Origin: Pseudomonadota bacterium
Lineage (GTDB): Bacteria; Pseudomonadota; Alphaproteobacteria; RF32; CAG-239
DNA: 64,000 nucleotides
Direction of reading: 5' to 3'
NCBI GenBank assembly: GCA_018362935.1
Contig: JAHALQ010000007.1
Coordinates: forward strand, 1 to 64,000
In this document: positions 18,311-27,251 of the stretch, in pieces
Layout of the letters: each line of letters starts with the position of its first letter
Numbering within the stretch: the first letter of the stretch is position 1
Made by a program: the position numbers and the translations under genes
The notes under the pieces: model-generated
Databases searched by the model: none
The model's input: only the letters and a program-made list of their open reading frames with translations
What the model was told of the DNA's origin: nothing

Positions 18311-19512
18311 TATTGATGTTCAGCCATTGCAAGTTGATGAATCGGGTTTGATGCAACAACAATACACGATTTATTTTTTCTTTTCAAATCATTACAGGTT
18401 TTATCCGCCTGATTTTTTTTCAGGCCGACCAGCTTTGAACGATAAATAACGGCAGCGCCTTTGGCGGCGGCTTCGATATCAATCTGGGCTTTTTGAAGAT
18501 ATTGGGCTTTCAGGCCTTTGCGAATCTGCATGGCATAGTTGCGGGCTTTGGCATAATTGGAAAATGCGCCGACCTGCACACCCCAGCGGGCATCATTGCC
18601 TTCGGCCGAAGCCGATGCGGCCACAGAAGCGGAATCTTCCGCTGCCGCCGTTGTTTTGGCATAGAGCACCGGTTTTTCGATATTATCGGCCAGAGCCAGC
18701 TTATGGAGCCCGCTGCTCATCAGAGAGGCAACCTTGCGGTCGCGCTGTTTGAGCGTGTTGTGTCCCATGGTTACGGCAATAACGCGGTTGCCATCGCGTT
18801 CGGCCGAGGTGATGATATTGTATCCGGCCGCGTTGGTAAAGCCGGTTTTCATGCCGTCGGCGCCTTTGAACGTTTTGAGCAGATGATTGTGCGTATACAT
18901 GGTGCGCCCCTGCCAGGTGAAGCTTTTGGTAGCAAACAGCTTGTAATACTGCGGATAATGGTGGTACATGGCGGCGCCGAGAATCGCCATGTCGCGGGCG
19001 GTAGTTTTCTGCAGGCGGTTGGGCAGGCCGGAAGCGTTTTTGAAAGTCGTGTTTTTCATGCCGAGTTCACGAGCGACTTTGGTCATGGTCTGTGCAAAAT
19101 TTTCTTCGCTGTAGCCGATACCTTCGGCCAGAACAGAGGCACAGTCGTTGGCGGATTTGACAATCAGCGCCATAACTGCGTCGCGGACAGTAATTTTGGA
19201 ACCGGGTTTGAGGCCGAGTTTGGACGGCGAGCGATTGGCGGCATTACGCGAGACAGTGAGTTTGTCCGTCATTTTAAGGCGGCCGCTTTCGAGTTCGCCG
19301 AAAGTGATATAAAGGGTCATTAATTTGGTTAGTGACGCCGGATAGCGCAGTTCATCGGCATTATTGGACGCAAGCACCTTTCCGGAATGGGCATCAATAA
19401 TGATGGACGACTGGGTGCGCGCCGCAGAAGCCGGCTGCATTCCGCAAAATGCCAAAACAGCGGCGAAGGCGGTATATTTAAGTAATGAGTAAAATCTGTT
19501 TCTGGTGTTCAT
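18310..19512 (-). CDS. dacA: D-alanyl-D-alanine carboxypeptidase (PBP5/6 type) with SPOR domain
   Basis: This S11-family enzyme removes the terminal D-Ala from peptidoglycan stem peptides in the periplasm. The 400-residue protein has a signal peptide (cleavage near residue 31), the catalytic S60-x-x-K63, S120-A-N122 and K222-T-G224 motifs, and a C-terminal SPOR domain at about 308-390 that should bind denuded septal glycan. A C-terminal membrane anchor like that of E. coli PBP5 is absent; the SPOR domain may replace it. It heads the dacA-mipZ pair. Confidence 0.9.
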   Translation of the reverse strand: MNTRNRFYSLLKYTAFAAVLAFCGMQPASAARTQSSIIIDAHSGKVLASNNADELRYPASLTKLMTLYITFGELESGRLKMTDKLTVSRNAANRSPSKLGLKPGSKITVRDAVMALIVKSANDCASVLAEGIGYSEENFAQTMTKVARELGMKNTTFKNASGLPNRLQKTTARDMAILGAAMYHHYPQYYKLFATKSFTWQGRTMYTHNHLLKTFKGADGMKTGFTNAAGYNIITSAERDGNRVIAVTMGHNTLKQRDRKVASLMSSGLHKLALADNIEKPVLYAKTTAAAEDSASVAASASAEGNDARWGVQVGAFSNYAKARNYAMQIRKGLKAQYLQKAQIDIEAAAKGAAVIYRSKLVGLKKNQADKTCNDLKRKNKSCIVVASNPIHQLAMAEHQ

Positions 19513-19683
19513 TGCTCGGGTTCTTACACTTCTGTTACGGCCAATTTCTTTAAGTCTAGACCGAAAAAGGAAATAAATTGTTAATTTAAAATTGAAAAAA
19601 CAAGGTTAATAATTTTTTTTGGCAAGTCTATTTTTAACTTGACTTTGTATTTTAATCTATGTAGTAATTTGGTGATATCCGAT

Positions 19684-19761
19684 GGCGAATGTAGCTCAGT
19701 TGGTTAGAGCGCTGGTTTGTGGTACCAGATGTCGTGAGTTCGAATCTCATCATTCGCCCCA
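19684..19761 (+). tRNA. tRNA-His (anticodon GTG)
   Basis: A full cloverleaf can be read: acceptor GCGAATG/CATTCGC, D-arm with AGCTCAGTTGGTTAGAGC, anticodon stem CTGGT/ACCAG with loop TTGTGGT, and a T-arm with GTTCGAATC. The extra G at 19684 faces a C at position 73, the usual G-1:C73 identity pair for histidine. CCA is encoded (19759-19761). A terminator follows at once. Confidence 0.96.
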
Positions 19762-19762
19762 T

Positions 19763-19793
19763 AAAAAAGCCGTCCGTCAGGGCGGTTTTTTTA
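19763..19793 (+). terminator. Terminator of the tRNA-His gene
   Basis: AAAAAAGCCGTCC, a short loop, and GGGCGGTTTTTTT form a stem with T tail two bases past the tRNA CCA end. Confidence 0.9.
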
Positions 19794-19822
19794 TGGAAAC
19801 TTTTGCTAACAGGGGGGTAACG

Positions 19823-20428
19823 ATGCGCCAGAGAAATTTTCATTTTGTTATAACCGGCGGTTCATGTTCGGGAAAAACCAGTTCTCTTCCGATTTTGAAG
19901 AAACGGCTGACGGCAGAAGGATATACAGTGATTGTTTCGCCGGAAACGGGTACCGATGTTTATATTTCCGGACTGACGCCGGATAATCTGCCGTGGGAAG
20001 TTTTTCAATCAATTATTGTCGAGCGGACCCTCATAAAAGAAAAAACAATCAGAAAAGCTTTGGAGTATATTCGAAAACCGACGGTAGTATTGTACGATAG
20101 AGGAATTTTTGACAATAAGGTTTATTTGGGGAACAATGAAAAATTTAACGAAATTTTGGGTGGTTTCGGCGTTTCTGAGGAAGAATTGATGCGTCGTTAT
20201 GACGCCGTTTTTCATATGAAGACAACAGCCGCGCAAAATGATTATACCACCGAAAATAACGAAGCGCGGTTTGAAAATGCGGAGACGGCGTTGATTTATG
20301 ACGAGAAAGTTCTTCAAGAATGGTCAGCACACCATTATTTGAAGATTATCGGAAATTTTCCGGCTTTTGAAGACAAGCTCGATAAATTGTATCAGGAAAT
20401 AATGTTTTTTATTTCACAAACCAATTAA
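19823..20428 (+). CDS. P-loop ATPase/kinase-like protein (AAA_28 type)
   Basis: The 201-residue protein begins with a P-loop ITGGSCSGKTSS at about 9-20, then a strand ending VVLYDRGIFD that looks like the Walker B/DRG element of the AAA_28 or NadR-kinase-like group. It resembles small-molecule or nucleoside kinases, but the substrate is unknown. I start at the ATG at 19823, which has an AGGGGGG site just before it; the open frame further upstream passes through the terminator and the tRNA. It ends four bases inside the 3' end of the convergent gene. Confidence 0.75.
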   Translation: MRQRNFHFVITGGSCSGKTSSLPILKKRLTAEGYTVIVSPETGTDVYISGLTPDNLPWEVFQSIIVERTLIKEKTIRKALEYIRKPTVVLYDRGIFDNKVYLGNNEKFNEILGGFGVSEEELMRRYDAVFHMKTTAAQNDYTTENNEARFENAETALIYDEKVLQEWSAHHYLKIIGNFPAFEDKLDKLYQEIMFFISQTN

Positions 20429-21795
20429 TACGGAGCGGGTTTCGTTTTGTTTTTTGGTGCGCAGGTTTCCTTAAGGCTTTTTTCGTCTGCCATGCGAAGT
20501 TTCTTGTTTTTCTTGATGATTTCCGCAATGACTTCAGGCAGGTTCACAATGCGGTTTTTGGTAAAGCGCAGAATTTCGACCTGATTTTCCGCGCCGCAGA
20601 TAAAGTCTTTGATGCGGATGCCGTGACGGATGTCGGACTTGATTGTCAGAATAATATCTGTATTTTCAATATCCAGTCTGATGTCCTGGGGATTAATATG
20701 CCCGCTGAAATAAATCGTGTCTTTGCCGCCTTTTTCGATAATCGTGTCAAAACCGTCATACAATCGGTAGAGATAGACATCATCTCCCGTGCCGCCGACA
20801 ATGGTGTCGTTATAATCGCGGGCAAAAAAGATGTTGTTTTCTGTGGAGGGGCGCAAAACATCTGCTTTTCCGGTTCCGCCGGTGACCATTTTTCCAAAAT
20901 CGCGAAGATTGATATCCGGGATAATCCCGTTAAGTTTTTTGACTCTTTTACGAATTTGGGCGGCGTCTTCATCCATTGAAATTATACTGTTCATTTCTTC
21001 CAGCCATAGCATGGTTTCAATCCGGCCGTAATCCTGATAAAATTGTTTGATGACTTTATCAAGGCTGTCGGCGTCGGACAAATCGACATTGAGGCTTGCA
21101 GACAATATATTGCGGGCTGCTTTGTCCGTATCAAACATCAAAATTGTCGAAAGCAGGCTGTTCTGTTCAAACGAGCTTTGGTAGAAGCGGACGCTTGCGC
21201 TGCTGTGAAAAAACAGCAGTTTGCCGGCATAAGACGACGCGTCTTTATATGCATCCAGCAGGAAAGGCGCCGAAGCGATGTGCGGCGCCGTGGTAACGTC
21301 TTTGCCGGTGTGCGTGCCGCGGTAAGACTCGTTTAAAACTTTTTCCAGAAACGCCAGTCTGCGGGCATCGCCGATATAATTGACGCCGTCTTCTGACTTG
21401 CGGGAATCCGGCTTGATTTTTTCCACACCGGCCCAGCGGAACAAGATGTCATCAAGCAAGGCCAAACGCTGCATGTATTCCGGCTCTTCAATAAAATCTG
21501 AAACGGCTCTGCCCAGACCGTTCGGGTCTTTTTGCATGGCAGAGCGCAGCTCGGGAAGTCCGGCAAAGTTTATGGCATTGCGCATCGGCATAGCGGTCAG
21601 CCGCGGCGAAAATTCCTGCGGTTTGCCGATAAATCGGGCAGGAATTGCAAAACCGGCCTTCTGCCGCGGCGGGACAGAGAACGGCACGGCCGGCCGCAGC
21701 GGCATGAAGTACATCCGATACAAATCATAACTTATGTATCCGCCGACAATAAGGACAACGCTGATAAGAATGATTTTCCAGTCTTTTTTAGTCAT
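20425..21795 (-). CDS. Membrane-anchored protein with one RTX-like calcium-binding region
   Basis: The 456-residue protein has an N-terminal membrane helix (about 8-26) without a cleavage site, then a long helical region with no recognised domain (40-310). At about 340-420 it carries a nonapeptide-like NDTIVGGTGDDVYLYRL followed by the segment FDTIIEKGGKDTIYFSG and an HCBP-type stretch, as in haemolysin-type calcium-binding proteins. Only one or two repeat units are present, too few for a full RTX beta-roll. A role at the periplasmic face is inferred from the anchor; function unknown. Confidence 0.55.
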   Translation of the reverse strand: MTKKDWKIILISVVLIVGGYISYDLYRMYFMPLRPAVPFSVPPRQKAGFAIPARFIGKPQEFSPRLTAMPMRNAINFAGLPELRSAMQKDPNGLGRAVSDFIEEPEYMQRLALLDDILFRWAGVEKIKPDSRKSEDGVNYIGDARRLAFLEKVLNESYRGTHTGKDVTTAPHIASAPFLLDAYKDASSYAGKLLFFHSSASVRFYQSSFEQNSLLSTILMFDTDKAARNILSASLNVDLSDADSLDKVIKQFYQDYGRIETMLWLEEMNSIISMDEDAAQIRKRVKKLNGIIPDINLRDFGKMVTGGTGKADVLRPSTENNIFFARDYNDTIVGGTGDDVYLYRLYDGFDTIIEKGGKDTIYFSGHINPQDIRLDIENTDIILTIKSDIRHGIRIKDFICGAENQVEILRFTKNRIVNLPEVIAEIIKKNKKLRMADEKSLKETCAPKNKTKPAPY

Positions 21796-21861
21796 GGCGG
21801 CAGCTTTCTATAATGAAAAAGATATAGGGATTATTTCATGAATATCAGAATTTGGCAATAA

Positions 21862-21888
21862 AAAAGCCCTCCATGCGGAGGGCTTTTT
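21862..21888 (-). terminator. Terminator of adhE
   Basis: AAAAGCCCTCC, loop ATGC, GGAGGGCTTTTT forms a strong stem with A and T flanks six bases past the adhE stop. It could act in both directions, although no plus-strand gene ends here. Confidence 0.9.
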
Positions 21889-21893
21889 AGGTT

Positions 21894-24518
21894 TTAGATT
21901 TTGCCTTCATAGGCTTTGAGGTAAATTTCCTCGATTTCTTTAATCAGCGGATAGCGCGGATTGGCGCCGGTGCACTGGTCGTCAAAGGCCAGCTCCGACA
22001 ATTCGCTCAAACCTTCTTTAAAGGTTTTTTCATCAACGCCGGCTTCGCGGATAGACATCGGAATGCCGATTTCTTTTTTAAGCTGCTGAATGGCTTTGAT
22101 GAGATTTTTAACCTTTTCGTCGTCATTCTTGCCGCCGAGGCAGAGCATTTCGGCAATCTCGGCATAACGGCGTTTGGCCTCAGGGTAATGATACTGCGAG
22201 AAAATACCCTGTTTGGTCGGCTTGTCGCTGGCGTTGAAATCAATCACCTGGCAAATCAGCATGGCGTTGGCGACGCCGTGAGCAATGCCGTACGCGCTGC
22301 CCAGCTTATGTGCCAGCGAGTGGCAGATACCCAGAAAGGCCTGCGCAAAGCAGATGCCGGCCATGGTGGCGGCATAATGCATGTTCTCGCGCGCCTGCGG
22401 GTTGTTGGCACCGTCATTGACCGATTTGGTCAGGTTGGCGAATATCATCTGTATCGCTTCTTTGGCAATACCCTGAGTGAACGGCGTGGCCAAAATGGAA
22501 ACATAGGCTTCCAGCGCATGGGTCAGAGAGTCGATGCCCGAAGCCGCCGCCAGGCCGCGCGGCATGGTTTTGACCAAATCCGGGTCGATAATCGCCATGT
22601 TCGGGGTCAGGGCATAGTCGGCAATTGGATATTTGATGTGGGTATCCGAATCGGTAATGACTGCAAAAGGCGTGACTTCCGATCCGGTGCCGGAAGTGGT
22701 CGGAATGGCGACCATCGTTGCCTTTGAGCCTAAATCCGGGAAAGTGCAGATACGTTTGCGGATATCCATAAAGCGCATGGCGAGGTCATGGAACGAAACT
22801 TCGGGATGTTCATACATCAGCCAGACGATTTTGGCCGCGTCCATCGGCGAGCCGCCGCCCAGCGCGATAATCACGTCGGGTTCGAGGTTGCGGACAATTT
22901 TGAGCGCGTTTTCAATTGTCGCAGTGTCGGGGTCGGGGTTGACGTTGGAGAAAATCTGATAGGCGATATCGAGTTCCTCAAGCACGCTGGTGATTTTGTC
23001 GGTATAGCCCAGGCCAAACAACGGTTTGTCGGTGATGATAAAGGCTTTCTTCTTGCCTTTAAGCTCGCGCAGGGCAAAACCGGTCGCGCCCTGTTTGAAA
23101 TAAATTTTGGGCGGTACTCTGAACCACAGCATGTTTTCTCTTCTTTCGGCGACTGTTTTGATGTTAACCAAATGTTTTACTCCTACGTTTTCGCTGGCCG
23201 CATTTCCGCCCCATGAGCCGCAGCCCAGCGTGAGGGAAGGGTCCAGCCTGAAATTGTACAAATCTCCGATACCGCCCTGCGAAGACGGGGTGTTAATCAG
23301 GATACGCCCGGTATCCAGCTGGCTGCTGAAATATTTGATGCGGTCCTGATTATGTTCGGCGGTGTATAAAACCGAAGTGTGCCCGCGTCCGGCAAAATGT
23401 ACCAGCTCGGCGGCGTCGGAAACGGCGTCTTCAAACGAAGACGTCTTATACATGGCCAAAACCGGAGAAAGTTTTTCAAAAGAGAAGGGCTCTTCGGGGC
23501 CGATTTTGCAGACTTCGCCGATTAAGACTTTGGTTTCCGCAGGAACTTTTATTCCGGCGAGTTCGGCAATTCTGCAGGCCGGCTGCCCGACAATGGCGGA
23601 ATTGAGTTTGCCGTCCTGAATGATGGTTTGGGCAACTTTTTCTTTTTCTTTTTTATTGAGGATATATGCGCCGCGGTAAGCGAATTCTTCTTTAACGGCG
23701 TCGTAAACATCCTTGTGGACGATAACCGACTGTTCGGAAGCGCAAATCATGCCGTTGTCAAAAGTTTTGCTCATCAGTACTGAGCTGACGGCCATCTTGA
23801 TGTCGGTGGTTTCATCAATAATTGCGGGTGTGTTGCCGGCGCCGACGCCAAGAGCCGGTTTTCCGGAGCTGTATGCCGCCTTGACCATGCCGGGGCCGCC
23901 GGTAGCAAGAATCATGGCAATGCCTTCGTGTCCCATAAGGTGCTGGGTCAAATCAATGGAGGGTTCGTCAATCCAGCCGATGATGTGTTCGGGCGCGCCG
24001 GCTTTGACGGCGGCGTCCAAAAGCAGTTTGGCCGTGTATACGGTCGATTTTTTGGCACGGGGATGAGGTGAAAAAATGATGCCGTTGCGGGTTTTGAGCG
24101 CAATCAGGGTTTTGAAAATGGTCGTTGATGTCGGGTTGGTTGTCGGGATGACGCCGGCTATGACGCCAATCGGTTCGGCGACTTTGGTATAGCCGTTGGT
24201 CGCATCGTGCTCAATAACGCCGCAGGTGCGGGCATCGCGGTATTTGTTATAGATTTCTTCGGCGGCAAAATGGTTTTTTATGACTTTGTCTTCAACAATG
24301 CCCATGCCGGTTTCTTCCACCGCCATTTTGGCAAGCGGAATGCGGGCGTCGTTGGCAGCCAGCGCGACAGCTGCAAAAATTTTGTCGACTTGTTCCTGCG
24401 AATAGGCGGCAAAAACTTCCTGCGCGGTTTTAACGCGGTCGATTACAACGTTCAAATCATCAATTGTCGAGGTTTCCCCATACGTTTCGGCTTGCGGGCC
24501 TTCTTTTTTCAGTTTCAT
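21894..24518 (-). CDS. adhE: AdhE, bifunctional acetaldehyde/alcohol dehydrogenase
   Basis: AdhE reduces acetyl-CoA to acetaldehyde and then ethanol, re-oxidising NADH during fermentation. The 874-residue protein has an aldehyde-dehydrogenase domain (about 1-440) with the catalytic cysteine in GMICASEQS, a linker, and an iron-type alcohol dehydrogenase domain with GGGSPMDAAK, TTSGTGSEVTPF and the metal histidines in HSLAHKLG and AHGVANA. The ATG at 24518 has AGGAG about seven bases upstream; the frame is open 13 codons further without support. Its presence points to anaerobic growth. It has its own terminator and looks monocistronic. Confidence 0.96.
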   Translation of the reverse strand: MKLKKEGPQAETYGETSTIDDLNVVIDRVKTAQEVFAAYSQEQVDKIFAAVALAANDARIPLAKMAVEETGMGIVEDKVIKNHFAAEEIYNKYRDARTCGVIEHDATNGYTKVAEPIGVIAGVIPTTNPTSTTIFKTLIALKTRNGIIFSPHPRAKKSTVYTAKLLLDAAVKAGAPEHIIGWIDEPSIDLTQHLMGHEGIAMILATGGPGMVKAAYSSGKPALGVGAGNTPAIIDETTDIKMAVSSVLMSKTFDNGMICASEQSVIVHKDVYDAVKEEFAYRGAYILNKKEKEKVAQTIIQDGKLNSAIVGQPACRIAELAGIKVPAETKVLIGEVCKIGPEEPFSFEKLSPVLAMYKTSSFEDAVSDAAELVHFAGRGHTSVLYTAEHNQDRIKYFSSQLDTGRILINTPSSQGGIGDLYNFRLDPSLTLGCGSWGGNAASENVGVKHLVNIKTVAERRENMLWFRVPPKIYFKQGATGFALRELKGKKKAFIITDKPLFGLGYTDKITSVLEELDIAYQIFSNVNPDPDTATIENALKIVRNLEPDVIIALGGGSPMDAAKIVWLMYEHPEVSFHDLAMRFMDIRKRICTFPDLGSKATMVAIPTTSGTGSEVTPFAVITDSDTHIKYPIADYALTPNMAIIDPDLVKTMPRGLAAASGIDSLTHALEAYVSILATPFTQGIAKEAIQMIFANLTKSVNDGANNPQARENMHYAATMAGICFAQAFLGICHSLAHKLGSAYGIAHGVANAMLICQVIDFNASDKPTKQGIFSQYHYPEAKRRYAEIAEMLCLGGKNDDEKVKNLIKAIQQLKKEIGIPMSIREAGVDEKTFKEGLSELSELAFDDQCTGANPRYPLIKEIEEIYLKAYEGKI

Positions 24519-24602
24519 ATTTTCATCTCCTAAATGTGCCCGAATCAGCCGGGGCACAAAACATTACTACCCTATCATGAAAATACAAAAGAATGGTTAA
24601 TA

Positions 24603-25052
24603 TCAACGATTGCGGCGGTTTTTTCGGCGCTCGATGCGTTCCTGGATTTTTTTGGCACGGCGGTCGGCGCGTTCTTTGGCTTTTTTCTGGAAGCGGGTCA
24701 GATTTTCCTGTTCGACGACCGCGTTTTGCTTTTGTTCTTCGACTTTGTCGATTTCTTCTTCTATGGCTTCTTTCTGGAAGCGCGAAGCCCTTTCGCGGCG
24801 TTCTTCGATTTTTTCCTGTTCTTTGCGGGCGCGTTCTTCGGCGCGTTCAATCGCTTTTCTGCGTATCCGTGTGTCGGCGTTTTTTTTCTGTTCTTCAAAA
24901 GCCTGTTCGCGGGCGAGGCGCTTTTGTTCCTTGGCGGTGAGAATTTGTTCTTCAACGCTGGCGCCGGTGAGCGAAACGGCTTCTTCGGCATGCAGCATTA
25001 ACGGAGCCAGCGCGGCGGTTGCCGCCATTATTCCGCAGAAATAAATTTTCAT
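24603..25052 (-). CDS. Secreted Arg/Glu-rich coiled-coil protein
   Basis: The 149-residue product begins with a signal peptide (MKIYFCGIMAATAALAPLML then HAEE). The rest is almost entirely charged, with alternating K/R and E and frequent ER, AEERA and QEKIEERRER units, predicting one long helix or coiled coil in the periplasm. The ATG at 25052 has a perfect AAGGAGGT about five bases upstream. The open frame runs much further upstream but only as an artefact. No family is recognised; it could be a scaffold or a periplasmic spacer. Confidence 0.7.
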   Translation of the reverse strand: MKIYFCGIMAATAALAPLMLHAEEAVSLTGASVEEQILTAKEQKRLAREQAFEEQKKNADTRIRRKAIERAEERARKEQEKIEERRERASRFQKEAIEEEIDKVEEQKQNAVVEQENLTRFQKKAKERADRRAKKIQERIERRKNRRNR

Positions 25053-25130
25053 TTTTACCTCCTTGACAGGAAAAACAAACACTTTGTTATATATAAACCA
25101 ATTTTTTGCGAACAACAAGTTGACTATTGG

Positions 25131-25484
25131 GCGGCTGGTGATAAAGTGCATAAAAAATAAGAAACCCTGGCGCATCACTGGGAATTTCCTGGCGGCAAGC
25201 AGGAAGAGGGGGAAACCCTGCCGCAGGCGCTCCGCCGCGAATTGCGCGAGGAGCTGAATATTGAAGCCGTCGTCGGTGATTTTTTTATGCAGTCGGTTTA
25301 TGATTATGATTTCGGACAAATTCAAATGAACTGTTTTTGGGTCAGGCTGCGCGACGAAAACGGCGAAGTCCGTTCCAATGAGCATGAAGAAACGGCATGG
25401 GTTACTCCGGCGGAATTGAAGAATTACCGTTTTGCGCCGGCTGACATTCCGGTTGTCGAAGCTTTGAGCAAAATAAATCTCTAA
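25131..25484 (+). pseudogene. Decayed MutT-type Nudix hydrolase
   Basis: From 25161 the frame reads HHWEFPGGKQEEGET and continues as a textbook Nudix box (G-x5-E-x7-R-E-L-x-E-E-L), then normal MutT-like sequence to the stop at 25484. Upstream in the same frame only A-A-G-D-K-V survives before a TAA at 25158, and the first strand plus the substrate-binding LLxAQRP segment is missing. No start codon with a ribosome site precedes the box. I read this as a 5'-deleted gene with an in-frame stop. MutT enzymes clear 8-oxo-dGTP. Confidence 0.7.
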
Positions 25485-25540
25485 TATTGAAAATCCGAAT
25501 ATACCGATTATATCCCGTTTGAGAAGAAAGCGGGGGTAAG

Positions 25541-26791
25541 ATGAAATATCGTCTGGCGGTGTTGATTTTTTTAGCTGCGGCATTAAGCGGATGCGCTTCA
25601 TTTCGCCGTAATCTGGTTAATCTGGTGGTCGATGCCAAAGAAAAGCCTTTGACGCGCTGCGAAATCAGCGGCTTTGAGTATCAGGGGCTGGCGGACAAGG
25701 TCGAGCGCAAGCCGGTTTTGAAAGTGTTGATGGTACACGGCGTGGGGACGCATTATCCCGGCTATTCCGCGCGGCTGCAGGAAAATCTGGCAAAACAGAT
25801 GAAGCTTGAAGTAAGTTCACAGCTGCCCAAAAACATCAGCCTTCTGGATCCGCAAGACCATAAAACTTATCTTGGGAATCTGCGCATTACCTATTGGCAG
25901 AATCGCGACAAGACCAAAAATATGCTGTTTTACGAACTGACGTGGTCGCCGATTACAACTCCGGAAAAACAGATTATCGCTTTTGACACAACCGAACAGT
26001 ATACCAAATTCCGGGTGCCGTTTAACAATGAGATGAAGATATTTTTGGACAATACGCTGCCGGATCCGATGTTTTATCTGGTTGACAAGCGCGATTTGAT
26101 CTTAAATTCCAGCAAGCAGTCGATTTGCTGGATGCTCAAGACCGACTGGGACAATATTCCCAATAACCAGGAGTTGAGCTGTTATTTAAGCCCCCGACAG
26201 GAAATACGCGGACTGGCTGACCAAAATCTCGGCTTTATCACCCACAGCCTCGGCAGCGAGATTGTTATGGACGCTCTGTTGAATATCTCGGAACAGGTAT
26301 CGCGGGCAGAGGCGAAGGAAAATATTGCCAAACTGCAAAACAAAGAACTGACGGTCTTTATGCTGGCGAACCAGCTGCCGATTCTGGCCATCGGGCGCCC
26401 GCTGCCGAAAGTGCACGGACAGATTGATTCATACTGTACGCCGGGCGGAAAGAATTACCGGCGGCGGATTTTCAAAGCGGTCAACGTTGTGGCTTTTTCC
26501 GATCCCAACGATTTGCTCAGTTATGCGATTCCGCAGGGATTTGTAAACGAATATATCGACTCGCGCATCTGCCCGCAGGTGACCAATGTTTCGGTCAATG
26601 TAGCGCCGGAGATTATGGCGTTCGGCCTGGGTTTTGTCAATCCGGTTGACGCACATACCGCTTATGACAACAGTAAAAAGGTGATTAATCTGATTACGCA
26701 CGGAACCACGGATTTTGACGCGGATAAATTTTTGGAAGAAAAATGCTATTTTGTCGAACTTAAAAAAGACCGCAATATGAATCGGCGTTGA
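25541..26791 (+). CDS. Lipoprotein with alpha/beta-hydrolase-like core
   Basis: The 416-residue protein has a lipoprotein signal with the lipobox L-S-G-C (C at about 18). VLMVHGVGTH near residue 65 looks like the oxyanion loop of serine hydrolases and FITHSLGSEI near 233-242 fits the nucleophile elbow (H-S-L-G-S), as in lipases and esterases. A late histidine (LITHGTTDF) could complete the triad. No close family comes to mind; membrane-attached esterase is a guess. A GGGGG site precedes the ATG. Confidence 0.65.
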   Translation: MKYRLAVLIFLAAALSGCASFRRNLVNLVVDAKEKPLTRCEISGFEYQGLADKVERKPVLKVLMVHGVGTHYPGYSARLQENLAKQMKLEVSSQLPKNISLLDPQDHKTYLGNLRITYWQNRDKTKNMLFYELTWSPITTPEKQIIAFDTTEQYTKFRVPFNNEMKIFLDNTLPDPMFYLVDKRDLILNSSKQSICWMLKTDWDNIPNNQELSCYLSPRQEIRGLADQNLGFITHSLGSEIVMDALLNISEQVSRAEAKENIAKLQNKELTVFMLANQLPILAIGRPLPKVHGQIDSYCTPGGKNYRRRIFKAVNVVAFSDPNDLLSYAIPQGFVNEYIDSRICPQVTNVSVNVAPEIMAFGLGFVNPVDAHTAYDNSKKVINLITHGTTDFDADKFLEEKCYFVELKKDRNMNRR

Positions 26792-26859
26792 GCCTTGATT
26801 TTGCAAATTTGGCGATTACATCGGAAACGTTATATTAAATTTTGAGGAAGGAAACAAAT

Positions 26860-27165
26860 ATGAAAAAATACGTGTTCGGATTGGCAGTACTGTTGGCGGC
26901 AGCCGGCTGTACAAATTCGGTCGAAGTTAAAAACGAGCTTGAATACAAGTGCGGCAGCCAGGTTATCCGGAGCGAAGTTCTGGACGACAATTCAATGATT
27001 GTTCACATGAACGGCGTCAATTATGTTTTGACAAGGGTCGCATATCCGGACGGAACGCGTTATGAAAATCTGGTTTCGCGGGTTTCTCTGACCGCAACAG
27101 ACGGCGGTACTTATCTTGCTGTCAACGGCGTTAACTATCCGATGTGCGAAGAAATTATGCGCTAG
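26860..27165 (+). CDS. MliC-like lysozyme-inhibitor lipoprotein
   Basis: The 101-residue protein has a lipobox AAAGC and a compact beta-rich domain with YKCGSQVIRSEVLDDN, a tyrosine/arginine-rich middle and a late cysteine, as in the MliC/PliC family that inhibits C-type lysozyme at the cell surface or in the periplasm. The ATG at 26860 has GAGGAAGG about nine bases upstream. The two cysteines could form the family disulphide. Such proteins fit life with an animal host. Confidence 0.7.
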   Translation: MKKYVFGLAVLLAAAGCTNSVEVKNELEYKCGSQVIRSEVLDDNSMIVHMNGVNYVLTRVAYPDGTRYENLVSRVSLTATDGGTYLAVNGVNYPMCEEIMR

Positions 27166-27251
27166 TTTTTGCGGTCCGGCAGCATAGCCGTTATTTATTG
27201 CCATAAAAACAAATTCGTACTACAATATGACAATAAACAGGAGAATGGCTA

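Noticed and set aside
22188..22727. Plus-strand frame opposite adhE
   Set aside because: Antisense shadow of adhE.
25053..25601. Upstream extension of the charged coiled-coil gene
   Set aside because: The real start has a signal peptide and AAGGAGGT; the extension runs antisense to the Nudix remnant.
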